64,000 nucleotides of DNA from Ascaphus truei (GCA_036426205.1 CM071568.1:44979171-45043170), one strand, 5' to 3'. Shown: positions 45,576 to 57,000, numbered from the stretch's first letter. Notes: generated by a model from the sequence alone, not told the origin. Numbers and translations: made by a program.

Positions 45576-45589
45576 ACTACTTAAAACCC

Positions 45590-46333
45590 AAAAATTGTGA
45601 TTTCAGCAGTGCTTCCAATGTAACCCTTCCACTTTTAGCTCTCAGACTTATGACTATTGCTAAGGTGGGGCCTGAGTCCCTGTTAATAACTTAGTGGGCC
45701 TCATGTGACCTACGGTCAGATGGCGGGGAAAATGCAGACACGGTATATGGGTGGTACAATAGGTTTACTGTACCACTAATAATCTGGGCAACCTGTGATC
45801 GTCAGCAGAGGATCACCACATATAACATACAATAGAATACAGTTCCTAATAATGCTGCGCAGGTGTAAGTCAGTGTAAGTAAGTGTCAGTGGTGCGTTAG
45901 CCACCCAATTCTGGGTATATTTGCTTCCTATGGTGCCTGCACACCGTGGGAGCTCTTTGTGTACTAACTGTTGCAGGCCTGTACTTTGAAAACAGTGCTT
46001 TGGTACCACTGTGCTTTGTAGCAGTTGAGGATCCCCTCCGACGACGCTCCAATTCTTGATCATGTCCTGACTGTAACCCGCTGCTTCTGCTGCCACGTGC
46101 ACACTCTGCAATCCCCGACTGAACCTGATAGCACTCACAGGTTCACACAAATCTGCTCTCAACATGGCCACCACCCTTTTTAAAGGCTCTTCTCCCTCTT
46201 AGTCCCACCTCTTCCACAGCCATTAGCATGGCTGCTATCATGTCCATTAACAGTCACATGTCCATAGCACATTGGAGAGAAACCTGTCAGGGGGCAGTGC
46301 GAGTGTGTAGATCTCATCACACAGAGGGTTACA
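45590..46333 (-). mobile_element. 5' LTR of gypsy C
   Basis: On the minus strand it starts TGTAACCCTCTGTGTGATG at 46333. Its first ~265 bp align with the 34430-34692 copy. The inner (PBS-side) boundary is not sharply visible and is set approximately. No primer-binding site could be matched to a tRNA by eye. Confidence 0.65.
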
Positions 46334-46716
46334 CCTATATTTCTAATGGCTGCAGGGATTAAAACAAATCTGTTTAACGGTTTTCCCTACTACACATGGT
46401 AGCTCTCTTGTCAACATAAAAAAAAAACTAAAAGCACTGACATTGCCGTCTGTGATACATAACAATAAAATGTGTTCAACTTCACACATTACCAGGCTGC
46501 ACTAAACAAAACTCGTGTACTTGCCAAACTCACCATTGTTAGCGATTCCACAAGCATCAAGTTTAGGAGAGTCATAGAGCAACACGTTTTTGGTGGTATG
46601 AAAAGGAGAATTTATTACAAGGACCTTTTTCAAGGTAGAAGGTTAATGCGATCAGACTTCTTAAGCCTCATACACTGAAAAAAAAACATGACACATTGCT
46701 TGCTAATACACTTTAT

Positions 46717-47136
46717 GAGGGAGGATCTGGTAACCGCGGTCACAGCACTCCACACAACCAACGCTTGGAAAATTCAAAAAACTTTATTAAGCTCCACAGT
46801 GAGCATACATAGCACCACTCTGACGCGTTTCGTCTATAGAAAGACTTTTTCAAAGAGTGAAGATCCCCACACAGTACCGGATCTTATATAGGAAATGACG
46901 TGTACACTAGGCACCTCCCTAATTGGCAAGTGCCTCCCACATCTCAACACAGGGTCAGAGTTGGACGTCATCCTATTAAAGGGACCAAATACCGACTATA
47001 TGTGGAAATAAACAATGGACATTCCTCACCATATGCTAAAGATGGTTTACTTTTTGGTCTCTTTTGCTTTCTTGAGAGTACTGGTCTATCGTTGGTTGTG
47101 TGGAGTGCTGTGACCGCGGTTACCAGATCCTCCCTC
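46717..47136. mobile_element. Element with perfect 47-bp terminal inverted repeats around a hammerhead-like motif
   Basis: 46717-46763 and 47090-47136 are exact reverse complements over 47 bp (starting GAGGGAGGATCTGGTAACC). The 326-bp interior contains AATAAA (46783-46788, minus strand), hammerhead-like motif 7 and a TATA-like box, all on the minus strand. No protein is encoded. Confidence 0.85.
46814..46891 (-). ncRNA. Hammerhead-like motif 7 with TATA-like box
   Basis: On the minus strand stem I pairs CACTCT with AGAGTG (six of six). TTGAAAA takes the CUGANGA place, stem II is GTCT/AGAC, then GAAAC, GC and GTC. TATATAAG starts at 46890, 37 nt upstream of the core. AATAAA follows about 30 nt downstream of stem I. 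Stems and site are excellent; the first box is degenerate. Confidence 0.55.
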
Positions 47137-47814
47137 TTACACGTCATATCCGGATAGGAGCACGCCGACACCACGAGGAACAAAGATGGCCACCGGAGCG
47201 TTCTTGTAACTACAGTGCAGAACGGGTGTCGTGAGTACACAAGAATATATGCAGTTATGTTTTAGGCAGTTGTGAGGCTACTTGGCACCGCACTGTGATT
47301 TACTGTGGGGTCTTTTCTTTGAAGAGGCTCCGCTGTATCTCTATGGATTGACCAGCCCACTGCCTGCATTCTCACTGCTTTCCTCACTAATGACTGTATA
47401 ACTTACTTATCAGTGGTGTCAGCTCCAAGTTTTATGGGACATATGCAGACTCAATAGTGCGGTGGTTTAGGAGACTCGGTACTCAACGGGTTAACACCCA
47501 AGTGTTTTTTAATACACTTTATGGCATGTACATAAGTGTAGTGATCCACACACCATTTATTAAATAAATACAGGGCCTCCCATTGCCTAATTTGAATTTT
47601 CGCGAAAAAAACACCCATCTCTACTCTTATCCCCACTGTTTCTACTTTATTTTCCTTGCATGGTAATTTTGTAAAGCGCTGCCTACACTGTTGGTGCTAT
47701 TTAAGTATAATTATACCTACGTCCGTAAACACATTCTAGGTGTGTAGAACAGCAGCCACACTACGTGTTACAGGCTCTCTGGCAGCAATAGAATAATAAG
47801 TTCCAGGAAAATCC
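47137..47814. other. Unassigned stretch
   Basis: No gene recognised. The first ~150 bp (GTCATATCCGG...) may be the outer part of the same pseudo-LTR-like element. Confidence 0.3.
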
Positions 47815-48205
47815 ATCATTTATTTATAAAAATGTTTTACCAGGAAGTAATACATTGAGAGTTACCTCTCATTTTCAAGTATGTCCTGGACACAGAGTTA
47901 TGATGACAACTCCATGGTTAAAAATACAGTTATATAAGTGAACAGGGTATACATTATATACAATACATGGCATGCACAGTTACAGATAATATATATTATA
48001 GGCGTATGAAACAGTTACAGACCAGATTAAAATGTGAGACATCTTTAGTTTTGCAAGATTTAGACTAGTGGCGGCTGTGAGAGTCTCCGGTAGATTGTTC
48101 CAGTTGTAGGGTGCACGGTAAGAGAAGGAGGAGCGGCCGGATACTATGTTGAACCTTGGGACCAGAATATTAGATAGGTGCCGTAGATAGGTAGACTTGT
48201 TATGT
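47815..48205 (-). mobile_element. LINE 3' fragment, family I, second copy
   Basis: Reverse complement of the 6080-6455 type sequence. It includes AATACATTGAGAGTTACCTC, CAAGTATGTCCTGG and a coding end with SFSYRAP..WN-like codons. It places the family in both orientations within the window. Confidence 0.7.
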
Positions 48206-49073
48206 TTGCAAAATAGCTCAACAGAAGCTTAGCCACGCCTACCTTCTAGAAGGTGCCTACTCTGTCACCTGATGTGGTATGACACTGAAAGTTCCAAATC
48301 ACTCCCTCTGTAGGCCTGGTGACCCATGATGTCTGTATTAGGTATAAATAGTGGGAATAGACAATTCTAGTCCCTAGATCCCAAGAGGAACCAGAGGAGG
48401 GGGTCTCACCCTGTTATGTGTTGGTGTTATATGTGCAGCTTTGTGTTTAAGAGTATGGTCACCTTTATTGTTTTCTAGTGAGGGAAAAGTGCCCCTTACC
48501 TTAGAAGGCCCACTACTGTGTGGAGGAAAAATTTGTACCCCTTTGCTATAGGAGAAAAGTGCGTGGTGATTAATGGCCTGGGATCCCTAGAACAGGGGGA
48601 GTGCCACGTTGGGATTGCTGTAACGCCAATTCCACGCCTAGGCACACCACACCACCATTGTAGGGGCTAGAGGGACCTGCACAAGATAACAGGTAATAGG
48701 AGCCTTGATCGAAGGTGCACCCCTGAACATAGTCCTGGTAAGGGTCTAGAATTAAATCCAATCATTTGGAGTAAGTGGAGTTAACATACTCATGACCCAT
48801 AGAAATGGATGAATAGGTGACAAAGCCATCTGTGCCTCCCTGCCTGAGTCCTAGGGAAGAAGTCTGTATGAGTTAGAACTGTCAATAAAGCCTGTCCTGT
48901 TTGTGCAACAAAGTTCCTGGCGCCTTTTATTCCACCTTCAATGCTCACACAACCAGCCAACTTGGACCCCAGAACCCTGAGAAAAGGTATGCGAGTCTGT
49001 GCACCAACATCTGCACCTTTCCACACTACCACACTACAACATCTCCTTATGAGCCGGGCAAGGAGGGGTTACA
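48206..49073 (+). mobile_element. Probable solo LTR
   Basis: Contains a promoter-like GGTATAAATAG at ~48340, CAATAAAGCC at ~48888 and an end AGGAGGGGTTACA at ~49073, the general layout of the LTRs in this window. The left boundary is unclear and no partner LTR or target duplication is visible. Confidence 0.4.
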
Positions 49074-49888
49074 CATATAATAGGTCAAGTCAGCTGTTGC
49101 ATTTCCAAAGGAGATTATTTCACAGAGATCTTTATAAGAACATTATAAATCCATTATGGATTCCGTTCGGAATACACAGACAAGTGCTGAAGGCAGTGGC
49201 AGCAAAATGGACTGAAATTAACGTGAACAAAAGCAAATGTCCCCCTATGACAGTTATAGCTTGGAGTGTGGGTAAGATATGTAGTGAAGAATGTGTCTTC
49301 AGGGACTAACATGGACTACATAATCAGGTTTCCTTTGTTCTCTTCATAATAGCATGAGAAGGTGACCCACTTTTTGCTAAAGAAAATAAAATTGAACTGT
49401 GCATCAAGTTGTGCGCAAACAAAATGTATAATGGGTTTTTACTTCCTTCCTTTCTCATCTTTTTATTTTGCTACTTGGATCAAAATGTTACTGTCGCTGA
49501 TGCCGGAGATAAAGCTTGATGCTCCAGTGGATAGCACGATAAGAAGACGCTAGGACACTTATTAAAGTCTTCTAACGACAAAACTACACAGGAAACAAAG
49601 CTGCAGATTTAGCAAACAATAATTACATTTATTTTTTAAATGGCCTTTTTTTTTGCATTAGTTTTGCTGACCGGAAAATGTTGAATAATAGTCCCCTAGA
49701 ATTAACCTGTAGAGCTACAGTATGAATCAGGTACAATATCTCCCTCCTACCAAGTTTAAAAGCAGGTTCGTTTGGTGTCACTGAACTTCATGGCATCTTT
49801 ACAGACAACTTCAAACACAGGAACATACTGTACAGCATTTCAGTTCAAAGATTTTCCAGAAACAGGGAGCTAAAGCAGCATTCAAACA
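49074..49888. other. Unassigned stretch
   Basis: No gene or repeat recognised before the polypurine array. Confidence 0.3.
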
Positions 49889-51527
49889 CACTTGAGGGGG
49901 AGTGGGAAGAGAGTGAATGGAGGGAAATGGGTGAGTGAGAGAATGGGGGGGAGGGGGAGAGACAATGCGGGGGTGGAGGTGAAGAGAGTGAATGGGCAGA
50001 GAGAGTTGAGTGAGAAAGAATTGAGGTGAGAGAGAATGGGGGTGAGGGGGAAGGGAGTGAATGGGGGGAGGGAGGTGGGGGAGAGAAAGGGGGAGAGGGA
50101 GAGAATGGGAAGAAGGGTGAAGGGAATGAATTGGGGGTGAGTGGGGAGGAAAAGAGAATTGGGATGAGAGAGATAATGGGGGGTGAAGGGATGGAGATAG
50201 AGAATGGGAGGGAGGTGAGGGAGAGAGAAAGAATGGGGTGAGAGGGAGAGAGCATGGGGGAAGGAGAGAGAATGGGGGGTGGTGAAGGAGACAGATAATG
50301 GGGGGAGGGAGGTGAAGAAGATAGAAAATGGGTGAGAGACGTGAGGGAGAGAATTCATGTGGGGGAGGGAGATAGAGCGAAGGAGGGGAAGAGAGAGAAT
50401 GGGGGAGAGAGAATGTGGTGAGGGAGAGAATGGGGGAGGGATAGAGAATGGGGAGGGAGAGATAGAATGGGGGTGAGCGATAGAATTTGGGGGAGGGAGA
50501 GATAGAATGGTGGTGAGCGAGAGAATTTGGGGGAGGTGGGAAGAGAGTGAATGGGGGAGAGGATGAGAGAGAGAGAATGAGGGGGAGAGAGGGAATGGGG
50601 TGAGAGGGAAGAGAGTGAATGGGGGGAGAGGGGGGATAGAGGTGAGGGAGAGACAGAATGGGGGGAGAGAGGTGATTAAGAGAAAATGGGGGAGAGGTGA
50701 GGGAGAGAATTAATGGGGGAGGGAGAGAAAGTGGGGAAGGGAGAGAATTTGGGGGAGGGAGGGTGAATGGAGGGAAGGAGAGAATTGGGGGGAGGGAGAG
50801 AATGGAAGAGAGAATTGAGGGGAGGGAGGTGAAGGAGTAAGATAATGGAGGGGAGTGAGCTGAGGGAGAGAGAATGGGGGTGAAGGGGGAGGGCGAGAGA
50901 ATGTGGGTGGGAGGGAGAGAATGGGGGAGGAAGAAGGGGAATGTGTGGAGAGGGGTGAGGGAGAGAGAGAATGGAGATGAGCAAGAGAGAATTTGGGGGG
51001 GAGGGAAGAGAGATAACGGGGAGAGGGGGAAGCAAGTGAATGGAGGGAGAAGGGTGAGTAAGAGAGAATTGAAGTGAGAGTGAGACAATGGGGGTAGGAG
51101 GGGAGAAGAGAGTGAATGGGGGGAGGGAGGTGAGGGAGAGGAAAGGGAGAGGGAGGTGAGGGAGAAAGAAAATGGGGGGTGAAGGAGAGAGATAATGAGG
51201 GGAGGTAGGTGAAGAAGCGAGAAAATGAAGGAGAGAGGTGAGGGAGATAATTAATGGGGGAGAGGTAGAGAGAATGGGGGCAGAGAGAGAGAGGAGGGGA
51301 TGGGAAGGAGAGAATGCGGGAAGGGAGAGAATGGGGGAGGGAGACAAAGAATGGGGGAGGGAGACAGAGAATGGGGGGAACTAGAGAGATAATGTGGGAA
51401 GGGTGGAAGGGGGAGAGAGAATTGGGGGGGGAGGGAGAGCAATAATGTGGTGAAGGGATGAGGGACAGAGAATGGGGAAGTGAGGGACAGAGAGAGATAA
51501 TGGGGGAGAGAGTGGGGAGTGCGTGTT
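49889..51527. repeat. Polypurine low-complexity array, ~1.6 kb
   Basis: The plus strand is almost purely purine, made of GAGAGAATGGGGG(A/G)GGG-like units of irregular length, with T as the main interruption. The very long minus-strand frames rich in Ser, Pro and Leu are a direct result of this composition. Confidence 0.9.
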
Positions 51528-52000
51528 ATGTGCATTTCATCTAGTACATATCCTATGAAAAGTGAAAGTTAATTTGGGGGGCGCAATGCTGAAGGTTCCC
51601 CTTTGGCGCCTAATACCCTTACACCGCTCCTGTCTGTATGTAATTGTATTACTCTCCTTGTGTTAATCTATATGACATTTTGGCATATCTCTATTCATTA
51701 TCATTGATTCTTTGTACGTTTGTCCCCGTGTTATTGTGCTTTAATTTTTTTTAAACTTATTTCTAGTATTTTTATTATGTTGCCATGGCAATGAGCTACT
51801 ACTCGTCCTGTACGGATTTAATTTGGAACACGGAAGTCGATGCCATGTGACATGTAGAGCCATCCCGGATATGATGGAGCTGGATGTGGAAGTCAGTTGT
51901 AACAAGTCACGTTCTAGAACGCACAGCAGTGATAGATTTGAAGTACTTTGGAGACACCGGAAGAAGGGAGGGTTGCATATTTCAGTCTTTGGGATTTTGG
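51528..52000. other. Unassigned stretch
   Basis: No gene recognised. It may be the upstream part of the segment that carries hammerhead-like motif 8. Confidence 0.3.
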
Positions 52001-52036
52001 TGATTGGTTAGTGAGACTATTTCATGTTACAGTCAT

Positions 52037-52110
52037 GTAGCCCTGAGAACCGTCCCGCTTGAGACCGAAACACGTAGGCCCATGACCCTAACTTGATATG
52101 ATTGAATAAA
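52037..52110 (+). ncRNA. Hammerhead-like motif 8
   Basis: CTGAGAA (52043), short stem II GTC/GAC, GAAAC near 52067 and ACGUA before GGCCC, with a partial stem I (GCC/GGC). AATAAA at 52105. Weaker stem II than the others. Confidence 0.35.
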
Positions 52111-53353
52111 ATAATTATTCTGAAGATTTTTTGAGAGTGCCCGCTCATAACGTCATCAGTTCCCTTTCATCCACTAGACATTTTGGCACTGAGAGGTACA
52201 ATGCCCATGGCTTGATAAAGTGCAAGGTGCCAAGTACTCATGTTCTCACCGTCACTAAGGGTTGCAGCTATCAAACAAAACAAAGGTATTGCTCCACTCC
52301 TGTGCTGAGTAATTGAGTCAGAAGTGAAACAGTTTACTTGTATCTTCGATGTGTTGCAAGCATGGGAACAAAGTGAGAACTCTTCATTTGTCCTACAATC
52401 TAGTCTTTGTTTCATATCATAACAAACATTAAAAGTTGTTGGAAACTGTGCAAGGATTTATTAACATATTTGTTTTTGAAAAGCTGAATTTCCACATTTT
52501 GTTTATACCGTCAGGATGTTGTTTTTGAGGACAGCAAGAAATACTTAATCATAATTATCCAAGACAATGCAGGACTGACTACCTCTTAGACTGTTACAAA
52601 TATTGTTTTCTTTTGCTCCACAGACACAATATTTTATATTGTTCTGTTAGACTGTGCTGTAGTTTCCCCCGTTTTTTTTTTTATTTCTGTTTTTATAAAC
52701 CTGTACCATGTATGTTTTCTTTGGATCCACTGGACGGGGTGTCTTACCCACACAACACCTACTGTAAGTTCACCTTCCGACCCCTAACTGCAGTCGGTGG
52801 AGTGTGACCCCAAATGTATTTGTAACTCAGGGGGAAAGCTTATCAACTTTGAATATGTCTTGTTTCATTCTGTACCTTATTGTTTCACTTAACTTAAGCC
52901 ACCTTTAAAGCAGTAGTCCAAGCTGCCGTTTCTTTATTATTTTTTTCCCTTTAATATGTGCATCAATACAATCCACACAATGATAAGTAATTAGCTAAGT
53001 TGCCGATCGATCCGTTCTCCTGCGATCGATCAGCGAAAATTTGGTTCAGGGGTTCACTAAATGGCTGGCAGTGCAGCAGAAGAAGACAAAAGATGCAAAG
53101 TTCTGTGTGGAAGATCATGTGACCAGGGAGTCACTAGATACAATTGGTGCACTGCTAGAGAGAGCAGTGTTCAAAAATGGGTGTGCCAAAGCCTATTTCA
53201 GAAGAGGAAGGGGATGTGACTTTGTAAATGGTTGCTAAAGAAACAAAAATGTTTGTTACATTATAATACATTAAAAATGTAATTCACATTTGTTTAAAAA
53301 AATATTCTACAAGTATTTTCTCATAGTACAGAACTGAGTTAATAAAAAACGCA

Positions 53354-55230
53354 TGTAAGGGGGTCACTCTCGGTATCCCTGATTTTCCTTTGCCGCCTGT
53401 CTTACCCCTGTGGCAGTGGGGGAAGGGGATGGCGACTTCTCCCGGTGGGCGCCGCCATCTTGGTTGTGACGCGAGGTTCGCGCAATGCGCAGAGGTTGGC
53501 AAGGGTAGCGGTGACCATTACAAGTGTGCAGGAGCTCTGGGAAGTTGCGCAGGCGCAGTTAAGCGTAGCGGCAGCCATTACAGCTTCGCACAGGCGCAGG
53601 AGAGAGAGCGCACGCGGTTCCCATAGGAAAGAGGTCCTGAGTGGACTACATCTCCCAGCAGCCCCTGGGGAATGCCCTATGATCCCTGTCACCTGCAGCC
53701 AGCCACTGAGACTTGCAGATTCTCTGCAGCAGGGGATTAGATACAATGTTGTGTGCAGACAGGGATTGTGCAGTCAGGCTGAGGACACAGAGGGGGAAAG
53801 AAGGGGGGCAGAGAGCTGCGAGCTTCTGCCCTAGGCCAGAAATCCCCAGGCTAGAGCTGAGGCTCTGACTCCCCACTAGTGAGGGTGGGTGGTCACAGGG
53901 ACAGGTCCTAGGATAGGGACCTGTCACATTAGAGAAGGAGAAGGAGCTCTGCGTGTGGGGAGGCAAGTAGCTCCTACATTAGGCCCTATACCCCAGGCCA
54001 AGTTAGGCCCTGAGTCATTGAAAGGTTGGAGCTGCTACAGGGACATGCCCTAGATAGGGAACGGATCCCCTCAGCAGTCAGGTGTGTTATAAGATAGTGC
54101 AGGGAGAGAGAGAGACCCTGTTGCAGTCCTTTAGTGCAGGGACCCAGTGAAAGGGTTTGCTGCATGTTCCGGTAAGCTGTGTTGCTGATCCAGAGACTGT
54201 CCTTACGGTGGGACATCCGTCGGGACATCACTCCACGCGGAGGTACAGATCAGCGCTGGACCAAGCGGCGCCGGTAGACCCTTTGCGAAGACACCCAGGT
54301 GCGGAGCACCTGGGCAGGTATTTACAGCCTTCCACACGTGCACCAACTTTACTTTGCTCCTCACATGTGGCAGGCCTGTTCACACACTTGGGTGGGCTTG
54401 GACTCTTTGGTCACGGGGTTGGGAAGGGGGTGTAAGGGTATAGCCCAGTTAGGGGCTAAGGAGGTTATAGCCCAGTTAGGGGCAAGGTTATAGCTGCCAG
54501 CCGGTGGCAGAGGGGGATATATATATCTTGTTGTGTATCGCTGATGTATGTGTTAAGCTATATTCTGCATATAGTAAAGACCGTTGCTATTTTACATCCA
54601 GTGTATGTGTTCATTGTGTTCATTTTCAAAGACTCTCTTTGAAAAAGTCTCTTAGACGAAACGCGTCAGAGAACCTGTCCTGTTTTTAATGGCAATGTTG
54701 CCGGAATAAAGCTTTTGCACGCAGTCACTGCCGCCAGCCTGTCTTTTTGCTGTGCTCCAATGTCCTTGTTTCTCCCCTCCTCTTACCTACCTGCTCTGGG
54801 ACGGATGCACGCTCCAGGAGAGCAGCGGTGAGGCCCCCTCCTCTGGAACGGACAGCCAACAGGCACTACACGAGCCAGCTACACGAGTCCCTGCACTCCC
54901 TGCTCGAGGACCCGCCGGGAACACGTGATCCGCCACAGAAGGAACCGCCGGATGGGAGAAGCACTCCGGTCAGGTTAGAGATCACTTTTCCTATACGGCG
55001 ACCCAGATTGTGCCTTATTGTGCCCAAAGAAGTTATTATTTCCTATCTAGGGGTACACACTCCGCTGCTCTCCTCTATTATCTCAAACATTGGCAAATCT
55101 GCCCTACCACTGCTACACTGAGGATTAAACAGTCCTCAATACCGACACCAATTTGAAGCACCACATTAGGGGTTTATTCCCTTATCTACCTACACTCTAT
55201 CTGTGATTGGGTGGGGGAATACCCGTTACA
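53354..55230 (+). mobile_element. Probable solo LTR related to gypsy A/B LTRs
   Basis: Starts TGTAAGGGGG and ends ACCCGTTACA. It sits in a TTAA MITE, whose sequence resumes on both sides with an ambiguous 4-5-bp duplication (ACGCA/CACAC). Internal blocks such as CCCAGCAGCCCCTGGGGA and CACATGTGGCAGGCC resemble the LTRs of A and B. The 54600-55200 part contains hammerhead-like motif 9 and may itself be an insertion. Confidence 0.5.
54630..54710 (+). ncRNA. Hammerhead-like motif 9 with AATAAA
   Basis: Stem I TCTCT (54634-54638) pairs with AGAGA (54668-54672). TTGAAAA in box one, stem II GTCT/AGAC, GAAAC, GC and GTC follow. It is nearly the same as motif 7 through the core (about 20 shared positions) but has a different stem I. 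AATAAA at 54705. Confidence 0.55.
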
Positions 55231-55268
55231 CACACATCTAGGATATTGCTTTGTCTGCAGCTTTAAGA

Positions 55269-55921
55269 CCCATCTTAAAATACACATCTTTAACGAAGCA
55301 TATGCCCATGGCTGATACTTTACACCTCATACATCGACCTTGACCCTTTGCAGACACACTTACCAGAACACCCTCCTACTGTCTCTGTATGTTCTTCCTA
55401 CTTACCATGTAGACTGTAAGCTCTTTGGGGCAGGGACCCCTTTTCCTAATGTTACTTTTATGTCTGAAGCGCTTATTCCCATTGTGTGTTATATCAGGGG
55501 GGTGCAAACTTTTTTCCCTGCGCCCTCCTGCCGGTGGTCACCTCACCCCCACTGGCATCAGCTCCGGCATCATGACATCACATTGCCATAGCAACGTGAC
55601 GTCACATGCCCTCGTGACGTCACATGCCCTCGCGGCGTCACGCCGCGTTGCCATGGCGACGCGTGTGGAGCCAAGGTAAGTAAAGGTTTACAGAGGCCCT
55701 GCAGCTCCCCCGGCATTTAATTTAAGTGCCTTTGGGAAGCGCGCAGGGCCTCTGTAAACCGCGCGCCCCCCCCGCAGACAGTCTCGCGCCCCCCGCAGGC
55801 AGTCTCGCGCCCCCCAGTTTGCGCACCGCTGTGTTATATTATTATGTCACGTGTGTTACTGCTGAGAAGCGCTATGTACATGGCTGGCACTATATAAATA
55901 AAGGTATACATACATACATGA
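55269..55921 (+). mobile_element. LINE 3' fragment, family H, second copy
   Basis: Aligns with 3320-4002: TTTAAGACCCATCTTAAAA, TGATACTTTACACCTCATAC, GACTGTAAGCTCTTTGG and the TATAAATAAA..CATACATACATG end. It is interrupted by the hAT-type MITE at 55495-55831. Confidence 0.7.
55495..55831. mobile_element. hAT-type MITE with exact 8-bp target duplication
   Basis: Ends CAGGGGGGTGCAAACT and (reverse) CAGCGGTGCGCAAACT are typical hAT termini. TGTTATAT flanks both sides (55487-55494 and 55832-55839). It is 337 bp, GC-rich, with direct CTCGCGCCCCCC units near the right end. Confidence 0.85.
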
Positions 55922-56476
55922 GTTCATATGTGGAAAAAAAGAACTCATAGTGTAATCAATAGAAATATATTGACACAAGGTGAAGGTGGTGATAAATGCA
56001 CGTACAAAATAGATGATGTTATCAGGCAATACATGAATTTCGGCACATGTTACCAACTGGAGAAGCGTGTACACAGGATTCTTCTCCAAAGCAGCAGGTG
56101 GGACCCGATATTCACTTGGAGTCAGGACGGCTCATCTGCAGACACCGTTGTATCCTCCCGACACCGTCTCAGCTCCAGATATAAGTCCCACTCCGTATAG
56201 CCAATATTCTGACCAACAACTGTGTAAAGTGATGTTATCGCAAGTCTCTTTGCCAAATCCAGCACTATTGACCTACTCCGTCCCACACACAGCCTTTTGC
56301 TGTCGCCCGATAGACTTCACTCGACCCACGTCACTGAGTGTTTGTCAGATGTATTCGGGATAGTTGAGACAGAGTAGCGCTGTTCTGCTATGTCACTGCC
56401 ATGCTGTTTCCAATTGCTTAAACGGGATCAAAACGTGCTCACAAGTAACATAGGTATATACCTCAGTAAAATTCGC
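55922..56476. other. Unassigned stretch
   Basis: No gene recognised. Confidence 0.3.
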
Positions 56477-56548
56477 AAATCCTACGCGGTTTGTTTCACA
56501 CTTCTTCAGGGATATAAATGCAAGTGCTTCAGCCCAGCATTTAAATAC
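56477..56548 (-). ncRNA. Hammerhead-like motif 10 with TATA-like box
   Basis: On the minus strand ATCC pairs with GGAT (stem I), CTGAAGA (56503-56509) matches the box exactly, and CGCGUA precedes the presumed cut. Stem II is weak, with AAAC present. TATTTAAAT starts at 56547, 38 nt upstream of the core. Confidence 0.4.
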
Positions 56549-56699
56549 CATGCGATATTCTATGGTTGGTTCAAACTGGGGGGTGGTTTCCACCCATCAC
56601 AGAACCTCAACAAAGGTGTACCAATTACTGATCACAAAATAGCAAATAACATTTATACATTGCTACAAAACACTACATAGTATTCATACACTCAAAACA

Positions 56700-57000
56700 A
56701 TAAAACTACATTTTAATAATAAAAAGACAATAAAAAAGCTTGTGCTCTGTAATGAGAAAATAACAGTATTAATACATCCTCAATAAATATGTAATGTTAA
56801 AAGCTAAACTTTTAAATTGTAGAACCGGTTTGTAGAAGTGATTTTTAAGAAGGCACCTAATTTGAAAAAAAAAATTAGCCCAGAGTGTTCTTAAAACAAA
56901 ACTTAATGATGGATGGTTGACTAAACCAAAGTTTTTTTTTTAATGTATTACCTGTAAGGCCTGTACCTTTGCTTCAACTGATAAAATGGATTTTAAATCA
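56700..57000. other. AT-rich stretch upstream of PLE 2
   Basis: Contains a diverged duplicate of the TTGTAGAACCG..TTTGTAG segment at 56817-56836 that recurs at 57041-57060. Probably decayed PLE sequence. Confidence 0.35.

Larger units (their letters stand above)
52905..55268. mobile_element. TTAA-type (piggyBac-like) MITE split by an LTR
   Basis: The left end at 52905 (TTAAAGCAGTAGTCCAAGC) and right end at 55268 (read in reverse TTAAAGCTGCAGACAAAGC) are inverted copies at TTAA. They match the ends and subterminal sequence of the intact copy at 57351-57811. The LTR 53354-55230 lies inside it. Confidence 0.6.

Noticed and set aside
49811..51347. Very long minus-strand open frames (425 and 223 codons) rich in Ser, Pro, Leu
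   Set aside because: They are the complement of a polypurine array, and three overlapping frames are open at once. Composition explains them fully.
53390..53966. CpG-rich segment with open frames as a promoter and first exon of a host gene
   Set aside because: Its content matches the LTRs of gypsy A and B and it is bounded by TGTAAGG and CCGTTACA, so an LTR is the simpler reading.
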